NCBI GenBank assembly: GCA_040386155.1
Contig: JAZKFZ010000001.1
Location: 496,001 to 560,000, forward strand
Direction: 5' to 3'
Origin: M0103 sp040386155
GTDB lineage: Bacteria > Bacteroidota > Bacteroidia > Flavobacteriales_D > Crocinitomicaceae
Length of the DNA stretch: 64,000 nucleotides
Shown here piece by piece: positions 26,932 to 37,087 of the stretch. The number at the start of each line of letters is the position of its first letter. Positions within the stretch are counted from its first letter, which is position 1. Both the position numbers and the translations under genes were made by a program. The notes beneath the pieces were generated by a model. That model did no database searches. It had not been told where the DNA came from and worked only from the letters and a program-made list of their open reading frames with translations.

Positions 26932-27044
26932 CTTGTCATTATTCCGTTAAATATTTAACAAAAGCTATTCATTGCATAAGATTAATTTTTCCTAGATTTC
27001 AAAATCACTTAGTTTTGTAGTTCAAACAATTATTTTTTAGATTT

Positions 27045-30000
27045 ATGAATAACAAATACTATAGTGCAAGGTACCTCCTACTTTTTGTACTTGTGGGCAT
27101 TTCCACCATTTTCATTGAAGTAAGGGCACAAGTGGCAACGTATGGTTTTAGTCAAGTTGCTGGAACCTATACGCCAATTACAGGTGGAACTGTTTACTTA
27201 ACTGCAACTAGTGATGACCAACGTGCGGTTGATCCCGCAACTCCAGCTGGAGGAACAGTAACAACTGGAGTTGGATTACCGATTGGCTTTGATTTTATTT
27301 ACAATGGTTTTACAGCCGACCGTTTAGCAATCAACAATAATGGTTGGATATCTCTTGGTCATTCATCATTGACTCCAGCAGTTAATAATGCATCATCTAG
27401 CTCTTATACAGCCCTGTCTGCTACTTCAACTGCAACTCCTGCAACTTTAAGAAACAGAATTGGTGCGGTAGCTAGAGATTTACAAGCTCAAGTTGGAGCT
27501 GAGGTGCGTTTGGAGACGATTGGAATCGCACCAAATCGAGTGTGTATAATTCAATGGACAGGTTATAAGCGCTTTGGTACCAATGGTACTGGAGATAATT
27601 TGAATTTTCAAATTAGATTGTACGAGACAAGTAATGTAGTTGAGGCGGTTTATGGAGCTTGGACATTTGGAACAACAGTTACAACAGGCGCAGTAGGTGC
27701 TCAAGTTGGATTGGGTGGTAGTGTTAATACAGATTATAATAACAGAACTTCAATTTCCGATTGGAATACTGCAATAGCTGGTACAGTTAATAATGCAACA
27801 ATTGCTATGGGAGGTACGAACATAGTACCAGTTAATGGAACGGTGTTTCGTTGGGCGGTTCCACCTCCAACACCATCTACGCCCACTGAGGTTGCCGGGA
27901 CACCTACTTGTTCATCGGGAACTTTCTTAACAGTATCTGGAACTCCTCCAACAGATGTTATTTGGTACTGGCAGGAAATGAATGCCAATGGTACAAGTAC
28001 ACTTTTACCTGCTTCTTCTGATTATAATGCAACTACAAATGGGACGTATTATTTGAGAGCGATGAACACGGTTTCCAATACATGGTCTGTGGCTTCTTCT
28101 TCATTCACTGTAACTAGTATTCCAGTTGCTGTTTTGCCTCCTGCTGCCATTGCAGGTGCAAGTCCTGCTTGTTTGAGTACAAGTTTAACAGCAGGAACTC
28201 CCCCTGCTAACACAACTTTTTATTGGCAAACTACTTTGAATGGTGTAGATAATACTAATGATGCAGTAAATCCTTTAACTATTACTGCTACTGGTAACTA
28301 TTATCTTGCGGCATATAATAGTGCTACCCAATGTTGGTCGAATACTGTTACAACAAATGTGGTAATTAATACTGTTATTCCTGCTGCGCCAACTGTTACA
28401 ACTCCAATCGTTGTTTGTACAGGTGCAGCTTCAATTCCATTAAATGCAATTGCTGGAACTGTAAATTGGTTTGATGCGCCTACTGCCGGGACACAGTTGG
28501 GAACTGGATCTCCATTTGAAGCAATTGGCACTTCGGTGATGCCGACTTCTGCAACTCCTGGAACTTACTCTTTCTATGCTGAAGCAGCTCAAGGTGCTTG
28601 TAATAGCACGACGAGAACACTTTTAGAGGTTGAGTTGGTAAATGTTGATATGACGCTTATCCCAATTCATGAAACATGTACAGGGTACTCAAATGGTTCG
28701 TTTGCTGCGGGGACTGTGAATTGTGGTTTAGCTCCATTTACTTATTCAGTGGATGGTGGTGCATTTGGATCTATTCCAACAAATCTTACGGCAGGAACTT
28801 ATACTGTGATCGTAAAGGATGGAAATAATGATGAAAGTGTGCCTTATACAGTTGTGATTAATACTACATCAACAGTTATTCCTAACGATCCAACGGTTCC
28901 TGTTTCTAACATAAATGTATGTGCTGGTGTGGTTTCAATTCCATTGGCAGCAAATACCTCCACAACAGTTATTGATACTCTGCAAACTTTGCTTGGTGGA
29001 ACTAATGGTTGTGGTGGCGGAGTAATGTTTAATCTACAGGGAAATACAGGAAATGTGACTATTACAGGATTTGATATTATTCCTAATGTTTCTGGTGCTC
29101 AAACTGTAAATGTTTATACAAAGTCAGGAACTTATTTAGGAAGTGAAACAACACCAGGAAACTGGACCTTGCTAGGAGCTTATCCTATTACAGGGACTAC
29201 TGACGTTCTAATGTATTTAAATGTAGCTGACTTTATCATCCCAAGTGCTGCTCAAACTGGAGTTTATTTAGAGTTTAATAACGCATATACAACTATTGCC
29301 GCTGGAACTACCTATTCAAATGGTGATTTGACAGTTACTATTGGAGCTGGGTTGTGCGCAAGTTTTGCTACAATAAATGCCGGTCGTGCCTTTAATGGAA
29401 GGATATATTATGAAAGTACAGCTACTTCTGCAGCAACTTGGTTTGATGCTCCTACAGGTGGTGTAAATCAAGGTACTGGAAACCCACTTGAAGCAGTGGG
29501 TACAGCGGTATTACCAACAACTTCGGTAGCTGGGACCTACGAATTTTATGTAGCAGCTCAGGATGGTGGTTGTTTCAGCCTTAACAGAGAGCTGGTTACT
29601 GTCTTTGTAAGTAATGTGAATCAAGAATTTACTGTTATTGATGCATCTTGTAATAATGGGGATAATGGTTCATTTACGCCGAATGCTTTTCCTTGTGGTT
29701 CAGCTCCATTCTCTTATTCAGTAGATGGAGGAGCATTTGGTCCAATCCCAACGAATTTGTCGCCTGGAACTTACCAAGTTCAAATTCAAGATGGTACTTT
29801 AGCACTTAGTGGTTTTTATGACATTACAATTGGTAGCGCCCAAGGTCCTGATGGAATTATATTTAACACAATTCTTAACGATCAAGCTGATATTTCTTGG
29901 AATGCCTATGGTACAGAAACTTCTTGGAATATTGAATGGGGTGCTTCAGGATTTATTCCTGGAACTGGGGCTGAAATTGGTTCTGGAACAGCAAGTGATA

Positions 30001-31361
30001 CTACATTCTTGTTAACAGGTTTGGATGGAAATACATCTTACGATGTATTTGTTTCTGCTAACTGTGGTGGGGCAACAACTCCAGGAGACTGGACGATGGC
30101 CTCTTTCACAACACTTTGTGATATTCAAGATTTAACATTCTTTGAATCATTTGAAGCAACTTCAGCTACCTTGGCTTGTTGGGAAAATGTGAATGAGGTT
30201 GGTACAGGGAACTGGACGCTTGCTACTGGTTCATCAGGTGGATTGATTACGACTGCTTATCAAGGAACTCAAAACGCACGTTTTGTATCTTTGTCAGGGG
30301 TCGCAACTCCGGTTACCAAGTTTACAAGCCCACTCATCAATGTAGCCGGGCAAGATTCAGTAGCCTTGACATTTGCTTTAGGGCAAGAAGTGTGGGCAGG
30401 TGACCAAAACATTACAAAAGTATATGTACGCAATGCAAATGGAGGCACATGGACGCAACTAGAGGAGTATAATTCTTCACTAGCAGCATGGACTTTAGAT
30501 ACATTAATGATACAAGGGTATGGCGATACAATTCAATTGGCATTTGAAGGAACAAATAACTTCGGACGTGCTAATGTTGTAGATGCTGTAAAAATTGAAC
30601 CTTGTACCTTGACAGCTGGTACAGATGGCGAATCTGATATTTGTCGTCTTGATGGTTCTATTGATTTGAATACATTAATTGTTTCTTCTTATACAGATGG
30701 TTCTTGGTCATTCCCTGCGAATCCTGGAATTGTAAATGGTTCAATGTTTAATGTGTCTACTTTAGCATCTGGATCTTACGATGTGTTTTATATCAAAAAA
30801 ACGACTTGTGCAGCTGACACAACAATTGCCACAATCAATGTTTATAATGAATCTTCTGCGGGAGACGATGGTACTATGAATGTGTGTAGAAATGAACCAG
30901 TTTCATTGTTGGAAGGTTTAGCAGGAAACATTGATTTAGGTGGTGAATGGTATGATCCTTCAATGAACCCTTCTGTATCTGCAATTACTGCAAACAATAT
31001 CCCTGGACAATACAATTACACGTACATTACTGGAAATGGAGTTTGTCCTGATGACACTTCTTCTATCTTGTTGAATGTAAGCAGTACTTGTAACTATTTG
31101 AACGTTGAAGAAATGGTATTTGCTGAAATGACAGTGTACCCGAACCCTTCTAATGGAATCTTTAATATCGCAAATGAGTCATCTCAAACATTCTCTTACG
31201 AAGTAATGGATGTTGAAGGACGATTGGTAGAACGTAAAGAAGCGGCGGTTAACGCAACTTCTGTAACAGCTATCGATATGACAGATAAAGTAACTGGAAT
31301 TTATATGATTCGCGTTTATAACGCAGAAGCAGATAAAATTTTCCGAGTAGTTTTACAATAA
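27045..31361 (+). CDS. Giant secreted T9SS multidomain surface protein 1
   Basis: 1438 residues. Signal peptide about 1-28 ending EVRAQ, an N-terminal beta domain, two Ig-like modules with WYWQ/FYWQTT and a WS(V/N) ending (about 280-450), SprB-like repeats (TYSVDGGAFGSIPTNLTAGT near 575 and again near 890), a fibronectin III domain (about 934-1025), a choice-of-anchor J-like domain (FFESFEATSATLACWENV, about 1033-1186), further beta modules, and a T9SS type A sorting domain from MTVYPNPSNGIFN (about 1362-1438). Likely an adhesin or gliding-associated surface protein. The last 324 bases before base 31324 are identical to the next gene. A TAGTTTTG box is at 27010-27017. Confidence 0.88.
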   Translation: MNNKYYSARYLLLFVLVGISTIFIEVRAQVATYGFSQVAGTYTPITGGTVYLTATSDDQRAVDPATPAGGTVTTGVGLPIGFDFIYNGFTADRLAINNNGWISLGHSSLTPAVNNASSSSYTALSATSTATPATLRNRIGAVARDLQAQVGAEVRLETIGIAPNRVCIIQWTGYKRFGTNGTGDNLNFQIRLYETSNVVEAVYGAWTFGTTVTTGAVGAQVGLGGSVNTDYNNRTSISDWNTAIAGTVNNATIAMGGTNIVPVNGTVFRWAVPPPTPSTPTEVAGTPTCSSGTFLTVSGTPPTDVIWYWQEMNANGTSTLLPASSDYNATTNGTYYLRAMNTVSNTWSVASSSFTVTSIPVAVLPPAAIAGASPACLSTSLTAGTPPANTTFYWQTTLNGVDNTNDAVNPLTITATGNYYLAAYNSATQCWSNTVTTNVVINTVIPAAPTVTTPIVVCTGAASIPLNAIAGTVNWFDAPTAGTQLGTGSPFEAIGTSVMPTSATPGTYSFYAEAAQGACNSTTRTLLEVELVNVDMTLIPIHETCTGYSNGSFAAGTVNCGLAPFTYSVDGGAFGSIPTNLTAGTYTVIVKDGNNDESVPYTVVINTTSTVIPNDPTVPVSNINVCAGVVSIPLAANTSTTVIDTLQTLLGGTNGCGGGVMFNLQGNTGNVTITGFDIIPNVSGAQTVNVYTKSGTYLGSETTPGNWTLLGAYPITGTTDVLMYLNVADFIIPSAAQTGVYLEFNNAYTTIAAGTTYSNGDLTVTIGAGLCASFATINAGRAFNGRIYYESTATSAATWFDAPTGGVNQGTGNPLEAVGTAVLPTTSVAGTYEFYVAAQDGGCFSLNRELVTVFVSNVNQEFTVIDASCNNGDNGSFTPNAFPCGSAPFSYSVDGGAFGPIPTNLSPGTYQVQIQDGTLALSGFYDITIGSAQGPDGIIFNTILNDQADISWNAYGTETSWNIEWGASGFIPGTGAEIGSGTASDTTFLLTGLDGNTSYDVFVSANCGGATTPGDWTMASFTTLCDIQDLTFFESFEATSATLACWENVNEVGTGNWTLATGSSGGLITTAYQGTQNARFVSLSGVATPVTKFTSPLINVAGQDSVALTFALGQEVWAGDQNITKVYVRNANGGTWTQLEEYNSSLAAWTLDTLMIQGYGDTIQLAFEGTNNFGRANVVDAVKIEPCTLTAGTDGESDICRLDGSIDLNTLIVSSYTDGSWSFPANPGIVNGSMFNVSTLASGSYDVFYIKKTTCAADTTIATINVYNESSAGDDGTMNVCRNEPVSLLEGLAGNIDLGGEWYDPSMNPSVSAITANNIPGQYNYTYITGNGVCPDDTSSILLNVSSTCNYLNVEEMVFAEMTVYPNPSNGIFNIANESSQTFSYEVMDVEGRLVERKEAAVNATSVTAIDMTDKVTGIYMIRVYNAEADKIFRVVLQ
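31000..31323 (+). repeat. Perfect 324-bp direct repeat, copy 1 (T9SS sorting-domain coding region)
   Basis: Identical base for base to 35652-35975. It codes for the last linker and almost the whole sorting domain of the first giant protein. The match stops sharply at both ends (A/G just before, C/G just after), while flanking coding sequence is only similar at protein level. Confidence 0.97.
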
Positions 31362-31385
31362 AAAAGTTTTATAATTATATCGATG

Positions 31386-31420
31386 AAAGGGGGTTCTAAG
31401 TAGAGCCCCTTTTCTTTTTA
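31386..31420 (+). terminator. Rho-independent terminator after giant protein 1
   Basis: Stem AAAGGGG with CCCCTTT, extended by TTCT with AGAG across a one-base bulge, then a T-rich tail TTTTCTTTTT. Confidence 0.75.
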
Positions 31421-31564
31421 AAATTATTATAACAGAAAATGATAAGTCCTTAATCATTAATATCCTAAAATGATTTACTAGGTGATACTACTTATTTTTT
31501 AATCTTTAATTTTTTGTTAAATAATTTATCTTACCTTTGTTATTCGAACATTAAATTATTTAAC

Positions 31565-34500
31565 ATGATGAAAAATTACATGAAATTAGCTTTGTGCTTC
31601 GTTTTTGCTTTCCACTTTGGTTCGCAAGGGCTTGCACAGGTCAATTACTCATTCAACTTTGATGCTGACGCATTAGGTTGGACAGGTACATTTGGTCGCT
31701 TCACTGGAGCAACAGCTTGTGGTGGGGCTGGTGGCGCAATGAGATACAATCTTTATGGTAGTGCTACAACTGCTAATATGGTATCTCCCAATGCAGGTAC
31801 TTCCTTAGGTGGATTTACTACCATTACCTATGATTACAAAGCTGCTGTTTGGTCAGCAAATACAGCTCCACAAAATCCTTGGGGTACTTTTAACGTGCAG
31901 TATGCGTCTTCAGCAGCTGGTCCATGGACTACGTTTGCAACGGTATCTCAAGAAGTACAAGATGGATCTTGTCTTGCGAAATCACATACTTTTGTGCCAC
32001 CTGCTGGTGCGTTGTTCATTCGTTGGGCTGCTACTTGGAGTTCAGGTGATTACTACTTGAATTTTGACAACATTGTTATTACAGAATCTCCGCTTCAACC
32101 AGCTCCTACACAAGCTGGAGGTATTCCAACATGTTCTGGTGGATCGGATTTATCAATGACTGGTACACCTGGCCCTAATGAGACTTGGTACTGGCAAACT
32201 ACGGCTACAGGTACAAGTACTGCTAATAATGCAACTACACCATGGACAGTTTTTGCTAACGGAACTTATTATGTAAGATCTTTTAACTCATTGTTTGGTT
32301 TATGGTCTACAGCAACATCTGTTACAGTATCAAATTTCCCTGTAGCAACAACACCTCCCGCTCCTACGGCTGGAGCAAATCCTGCATGTAACTCAACAAC
32401 GTTGACTGCTGCTGCTGCACCTGTTGGTGAAGTATATTATTGGCAAACAATTGCAAATGGTTCGAGCAATGCAAATGACGCGGCTACGCCATTAACAGTT
32501 TCTACAACAGGAACTTATTACCTTGCAGCTTTTGAAACTGCTTCTGGATGTTGGTCAAATACTTCAAGTATTGCTGTTACAATTGGAACAATTACTCCAA
32601 TTATAACTTCTGCAACGGCAACACCTGCAGTAATTTGTTCAGGTTCTACCTCTGCACTTGCAGTGCTTGGAACAGTTCCAACTCCTTCACCATCTTATTG
32701 CATACCAGCTGTAGGAGGAAATGGTTTTGGTATCACTAACTTCACTACTACTGGTGTAGGGACTAACATTGCGAATGCAACTGCAGTTGCAGCGTACAAT
32801 GATTATTCTGCAACAATGAGTGCTACTCGTGCTATTGGTGCAACAGTTGGATTTACTGTGAATGGTAATAGTACGCATGGTTTTAGTATCTGGGTAGATT
32901 GGAATAACGACGGTACGTATGCTGCTGGCGAAAAAATGTTCAACACCACTGGTTATGTAGCTAGTGCTACGGGTTCATTTGTTGTTCCTGGTGGAGTGAT
33001 AAATGGTGCACACAAAATGAGAGTTTTGGGTCACTGGTTAAATACAAATCCTAACAATCCATGTGAAGCTAATGCTTACATCGAAATTGAAGAATATGCG
33101 ATCAATGTAACTGGTGGGATTGAATTAGCTACCTATACTTGGAATCCAGGAAACTTAGTTGGTGCTACTCAGTCTGTAAGTCCAGCTTCAACAACTACTT
33201 ATAATGTTGTAGCATCTTACATGGGTTGTAGTTCTGCTCCTTCCAATGTTACTGTTACAATTAGTGAAGTTGATGTAGCTTTAACTGCTATCAATGAAAC
33301 ATGTATCGGTTATGAAAATGGTTCTTTTGCATTGGGTACTGTAATTTGTGGAGATGCTCCATTTACTTATTCAGTGGATGGTGGTGCTTTTGGAACAATT
33401 CCAACTGACTTAGCTGCTGGAACATACTCTGTTATTGTGCAAGACAATGATGGTGACGAAAGTGCTCCATACGCTGTAGTTGTTGGTTCTGCATCTACTT
33501 ATGTGCCTGCTGCTCCAACTGCTGTTCAATCAGATTACAATATCTGTTCAGGTGCTACATCACAAATGATTGCTGCAAATGGACCTGCTTCAGGTGCTGC
33601 AACTATTACTTATAACGGTGGTGATGGTGCTACTTCTTATAACTTCGGTGCTACTACTGCAACAATATCAACATGCCCAACTTCATTTAGTATTGCTGTT
33701 CCTGCTGGAGCAACAATCACAGGTGTTGATATCGCATACGACATGACAGCAGATAATGTGGCTTACATGTCTGAACAACGTTCTTATTTGCGTTGTACTT
33801 CCCCAGGTGGAACAGCAGAAGCTGCTTTGGCTGCTGGAGTAGGTTTTACAGAAGGAACATTTTCATACAATAGAACAAATTTAACAGTTGCAAATGGCGT
33901 TTCTAGTACTGGGACTGTTGATTTTGAATTACATGCATTTAGAACTTGGGGTAATTCTCAGGAACCAGATTGTGGGATTTATTACAGTAAAGTTGACAAT
34001 AATACATTAGTTGTAACGGTTAATTATACATTCCCTGCAACTACAATTGCTTGGTACGACATGGCTTCAGCTGGAACTAGTGTAGGCAATGGCTCTCCGT
34101 TAGAATCAGTTGGTACATCAGTTTTAGCTAATCCAGCTACTGAAGGTTCTTACGAATTCTATGCAGAATCTGTTGCAGGTGGTTGTATTTCTACAGCTAG
34201 AACCTTGGTAACTGTGAATGTAAATAATGTTAATCAGGAACTTGCTCCATTCGATGCAACATGTAACAACGGTAACGATGGTACATTTGCGGTAACGAAC
34301 TTCGCTTGTGGTGTTGCTCCTTTTACTTATTCAGTAGATGGTGGTGCATTTGGTGCAGTTCCATTAAATTTAACTACAGGGACGCATACTGTTCAAGTGA
34401 TGGACGGAAACACTGATTTAAGTGCTATCTATACAATCACAGTTGGAAGTGCTGCAGGTCCTGACAATGCATCTGTTGATGCGTTTGACTATGATCAAGC

Positions 34501-36013
34501 TGAAATTTCATGGAACGGAAACGGATCTGAAACATCTTGGAACATTGAGTGGGGTCTACCAGGCTTTACACCAGGAACTGGAACTGAAGTTGGTTCTGGT
34601 ACTTCTTCAACAGAGGATTTCATTATTACAGGATTAGACGGAGATACTCAATATGATATCTACATTTCTGCAAACTGTGGTGGTGCTACAACTCCTGGAG
34701 ATTGGGCAATGACTTCTGTTCAGACAGAATGTGATCCAATTGTTTCTTTACCTTGGTGTGAAGATTTCGAAGCTACTTCATCTTACTTACAGTGTTGGTC
34801 AACTATCGACAATGATGCTGATGGATTTGAAGCGAATGGTTACGAGTATTCTCAATGGACAAATTGGACAAATACTGATTTAGGTGATCCAACGTTTGCT
34901 CATTCTGGAGAAACGGTAGCTAGCTACTTTACACAGTTCAATGGGACGGCTGATGATTATTTGATCACTCCACGTTTAACATTGACAGGAAACGAAGTGT
35001 TGACATTCAACTACCGTTTGATTAATCCAGGTGGTGTAAATTTCAAAGTTTTATTGTCAACAACTGGAAAAGATGTTGCTGATTTTACTGAGGTTTTATT
35101 AGCGGATGATACTTATTTCAATGACCTTGCTTGGGCTGATACTGCAGTACAATTAAACTACACAGGTGAAGTGTTTATCGCATTCGTTCGTGAGGAAGTT
35201 TTGTCCACTACTTTTATTGGATTAGCAATTGATGATGTTTGTGTAGATGTTTGTATTCCAGTTGCTGGAATTGACGGAGCAACAGATGTTTGTCGTTTGG
35301 ATCAAACATTAGATTTGTCTGGAGTTATTACTTCAACTTATTCTGATGGTCAATGGATCTTCCCTTCAAACCAATCTGTTATCAATGGTTCAACGATGAA
35401 TGTATCTACAATTGCTGCTGGATCTTACGATGTAAGTTATATCAAAACAACAGCATGTACTTCTGATACAACAATCGCAACAATTACTGTATTTGGTCCT
35501 TCAAGTGCTGGAAACGATGGAACATTAAGTGTTTGTCGTAACGAACCAGTTAACTTATTGGCTGGTTTATCAGGTACGATTGATTTAGGTGGTAACTGGT
35601 ATGATCCTTCAACTAGTTTGTTGGCTAACTCTGCAATTACAGCTGACAACGTCCCTGGACAATACAATTACACGTACATTACTGGAAATGGAGTTTGTCC
35701 TGATGACACTTCTTCTATCTTGTTGAATGTAAGCAGTACTTGTAACTATTTGAACGTTGAAGAAATGGTATTTGCTGAAATGACAGTGTACCCGAACCCT
35801 TCTAATGGAATCTTTAATATCGCAAATGAGTCATCTCAAACATTCTCTTACGAAGTAATGGATGTTGAAGGACGATTGGTAGAACGTAAAGAAGCGGCGG
35901 TTAACGCAACTTCTGTAACAGCTATCGATATGACAGATAAAGTAACTGGAATTTATATGATTCGCGTTTATAACGGTGAAGCAGATAAAGTATTCCGAGT
36001 GATTCTTCATTAA
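31565..36013 (+). CDS. Giant secreted T9SS multidomain surface protein 2
   Basis: 1482 residues from ATG 31565 (signal peptide MMKNYMKLALCFVFAFHFGS...LAQ); an in-frame start 51 bases upstream gives a poor leader. N-terminal beta domain, two Ig-like WYWQTT/YYWQTI modules (about 200-350), a GEVED domain (about 376-519; FSIWVDWNNDGTYAAGEKMF), two SprB-like repeats (about 569-639 and 889-961), fibronectin III (about 966-1056), choice-of-anchor J (LPWCEDFEATSSYLQCWSTI, about 1063-1232) and a T9SS sorting domain (about 1405-1482). It is a paralogue of the preceding gene, gained by tandem duplication and then divergence everywhere but the 3' end. A TACCTTTG box is at 31532-31539, with its TTG 15 bases upstream, shorter than usual. 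Confidence 0.88.
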   Translation: MMKNYMKLALCFVFAFHFGSQGLAQVNYSFNFDADALGWTGTFGRFTGATACGGAGGAMRYNLYGSATTANMVSPNAGTSLGGFTTITYDYKAAVWSANTAPQNPWGTFNVQYASSAAGPWTTFATVSQEVQDGSCLAKSHTFVPPAGALFIRWAATWSSGDYYLNFDNIVITESPLQPAPTQAGGIPTCSGGSDLSMTGTPGPNETWYWQTTATGTSTANNATTPWTVFANGTYYVRSFNSLFGLWSTATSVTVSNFPVATTPPAPTAGANPACNSTTLTAAAAPVGEVYYWQTIANGSSNANDAATPLTVSTTGTYYLAAFETASGCWSNTSSIAVTIGTITPIITSATATPAVICSGSTSALAVLGTVPTPSPSYCIPAVGGNGFGITNFTTTGVGTNIANATAVAAYNDYSATMSATRAIGATVGFTVNGNSTHGFSIWVDWNNDGTYAAGEKMFNTTGYVASATGSFVVPGGVINGAHKMRVLGHWLNTNPNNPCEANAYIEIEEYAINVTGGIELATYTWNPGNLVGATQSVSPASTTTYNVVASYMGCSSAPSNVTVTISEVDVALTAINETCIGYENGSFALGTVICGDAPFTYSVDGGAFGTIPTDLAAGTYSVIVQDNDGDESAPYAVVVGSASTYVPAAPTAVQSDYNICSGATSQMIAANGPASGAATITYNGGDGATSYNFGATTATISTCPTSFSIAVPAGATITGVDIAYDMTADNVAYMSEQRSYLRCTSPGGTAEAALAAGVGFTEGTFSYNRTNLTVANGVSSTGTVDFELHAFRTWGNSQEPDCGIYYSKVDNNTLVVTVNYTFPATTIAWYDMASAGTSVGNGSPLESVGTSVLANPATEGSYEFYAESVAGGCISTARTLVTVNVNNVNQELAPFDATCNNGNDGTFAVTNFACGVAPFTYSVDGGAFGAVPLNLTTGTHTVQVMDGNTDLSAIYTITVGSAAGPDNASVDAFDYDQAEISWNGNGSETSWNIEWGLPGFTPGTGTEVGSGTSSTEDFIITGLDGDTQYDIYISANCGGATTPGDWAMTSVQTECDPIVSLPWCEDFEATSSYLQCWSTIDNDADGFEANGYEYSQWTNWTNTDLGDPTFAHSGETVASYFTQFNGTADDYLITPRLTLTGNEVLTFNYRLINPGGVNFKVLLSTTGKDVADFTEVLLADDTYFNDLAWADTAVQLNYTGEVFIAFVREEVLSTTFIGLAIDDVCVDVCIPVAGIDGATDVCRLDQTLDLSGVITSTYSDGQWIFPSNQSVINGSTMNVSTIAAGSYDVSYIKTTACTSDTTIATITVFGPSSAGNDGTLSVCRNEPVNLLAGLSGTIDLGGNWYDPSTSLLANSAITADNVPGQYNYTYITGNGVCPDDTSSILLNVSSTCNYLNVEEMVFAEMTVYPNPSNGIFNIANESSQTFSYEVMDVEGRLVERKEAAVNATSVTAIDMTDKVTGIYMIRVYNGEADKVFRVILH
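35652..35975 (+). repeat. Perfect 324-bp direct repeat, copy 2
   Basis: Identical to 31000-31323, 4652 bases away in the same orientation. It ends 38 bases before the stop codon; the last dozen codons of the two genes differ (NAEADKIFRVVLQ against NGEADKVFRVILH). Confidence 0.97.
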
Positions 36014-36034
36014 TTGAAGCTTAACTAAAATTTG

Positions 36035-36069
36035 AAAAGAGGTCATCATTGCGATGGCCTCTTTTTTTT
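36035..36069 (+). terminator. Rho-independent terminator after giant protein 2
   Basis: Stem AAAGAGGTCATC with GATGGCCTCTTT (one T-G pair), loop ATTGC, then a run of T. It covers a possible TTG start of the next gene at 36032, which is therefore not used. Confidence 0.85.
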
Positions 36070-36088
36070 GTTTGCTTATTTTTACACT

Positions 36089-37087
36089 ATGATTTTAGTA
36101 ACAGGAGGAACAGGATTGCTTGGCGGGCATTTATTGTGTGAATTAGCCAAAACAAATAAAGTGAAAGCGCTTTACCGCAACAAAGGAAAGTTGGCAAGAG
36201 TTCAGCAACTTTTTGAATTCTATTGTGGAGAAGATGCATCTAACTGTTATTCTAATATTGAATGGGTTGAAGGTGATATTTTGGATATTCCATCACTTGA
36301 CGCAGCCATGAAAGATGTTACGTTGGTGTACCACTGTGCTGCCTTGGTTTCTTTTGCCCGCAGCGATTTCCATCAATTAGTAAAGGTGAATAAAGAGGGC
36401 ACAGCCAACGTTGTGAATCTTGCTTTGAAGCATGGTGTTAAAAAATTATGTTACGTTTCATCAACTGCTGCTTTAGGTGGAAATCCCGGTGTTGCAATTA
36501 CGGAAGCTGACAAATGGACAAAATCAGATCATACGAGCGGTTATTCGATCTCAAAGCACCTTGCTGAGCAAGAAGTGTGGCGGGGAGTAGAAGAAGGCAT
36601 AGATGCTGTTATAATTAATCCTTCGCTTATTGTAGGAGCGGGAAGTTGGAACGATAGTTCTTTAGCAATTTTTAAAACGGTGTCAAAAGGCTTGCGATTT
36701 TATACTTCAGGAGCAAATGCACTTGTTGATGCTCGAGATCTGGCTACTATTATGGTGCGTTTAATGAATTCTGACATCAAAAATGATCGCTTCTTGTGCG
36801 CTGCTGAAAATATTCCGCTAAAGGATCTACTTAGTTTGATTGCAAGCAAAATTGGAAAACGACCGCCTTCTATTGCTGTGCCAGATTGGATGATGGGAGT
36901 CACTTGGCGAATCTTCGCTATCTATGGGTGGATTCGAAGAGAGCAGCCAGTGGTAACGAAAGATACAACACGCCATGCAACTGAACATTTGATCTACGAC
37001 GCTTCTAAAATTCGAAAAGCACTCGATTTCAAGTTCAGAACCACAAGTGAAATGGTGGACAATGCCGTTGCTGGCAGATTGGATTAA
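36089..37087 (+). CDS. NAD-dependent epimerase/dehydratase (extended SDR)
   Basis: 332 residues starting MILVTGGTGLLGGHLL, a classical NAD(P)-binding motif TGGTGLLG. Then GDILDIPSLDAAMKDV, VYHCAALVSF, NKEGTANVVNLALKHGVKKL, YVSSTAALGG and the catalytic Y-x3-K in YSISKHLAE. It resembles the dihydroflavonol reductase/3-beta-hydroxysteroid dehydrogenase-like branch common in Bacteroidota; substrate unknown. The ATG at 36089 follows the terminator of the previous gene. Its 3' end overlaps the convergent acyltransferase gene by 4 bases. Confidence 0.88.
   Translation: MILVTGGTGLLGGHLLCELAKTNKVKALYRNKGKLARVQQLFEFYCGEDASNCYSNIEWVEGDILDIPSLDAAMKDVTLVYHCAALVSFARSDFHQLVKVNKEGTANVVNLALKHGVKKLCYVSSTAALGGNPGVAITEADKWTKSDHTSGYSISKHLAEQEVWRGVEEGIDAVIINPSLIVGAGSWNDSSLAIFKTVSKGLRFYTSGANALVDARDLATIMVRLMNSDIKNDRFLCAAENIPLKDLLSLIASKIGKRPPSIAVPDWMMGVTWRIFAIYGWIRREQPVVTKDTTRHATEHLIYDASKIRKALDFKFRTTSEMVDNAVAGRLD

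Noticed and set aside
27480..28531. Several antisense frames within giant protein 1
   Set aside because: Repeat-rich, biased composition gives long open antisense frames by chance. No motif found.
27045..36013. CRISPR or tandem satellite arrays in the T9SS giants
   Set aside because: The repeats are protein-level domain repeats of varied spacing, and the only exact repeat is the 324-bp pair.
36032..36088. A longer start for the SDR gene
   Set aside because: The TTG is at the terminator hairpin of the preceding gene, while ATG 36089 gives a normal NAD-binding N-terminus.
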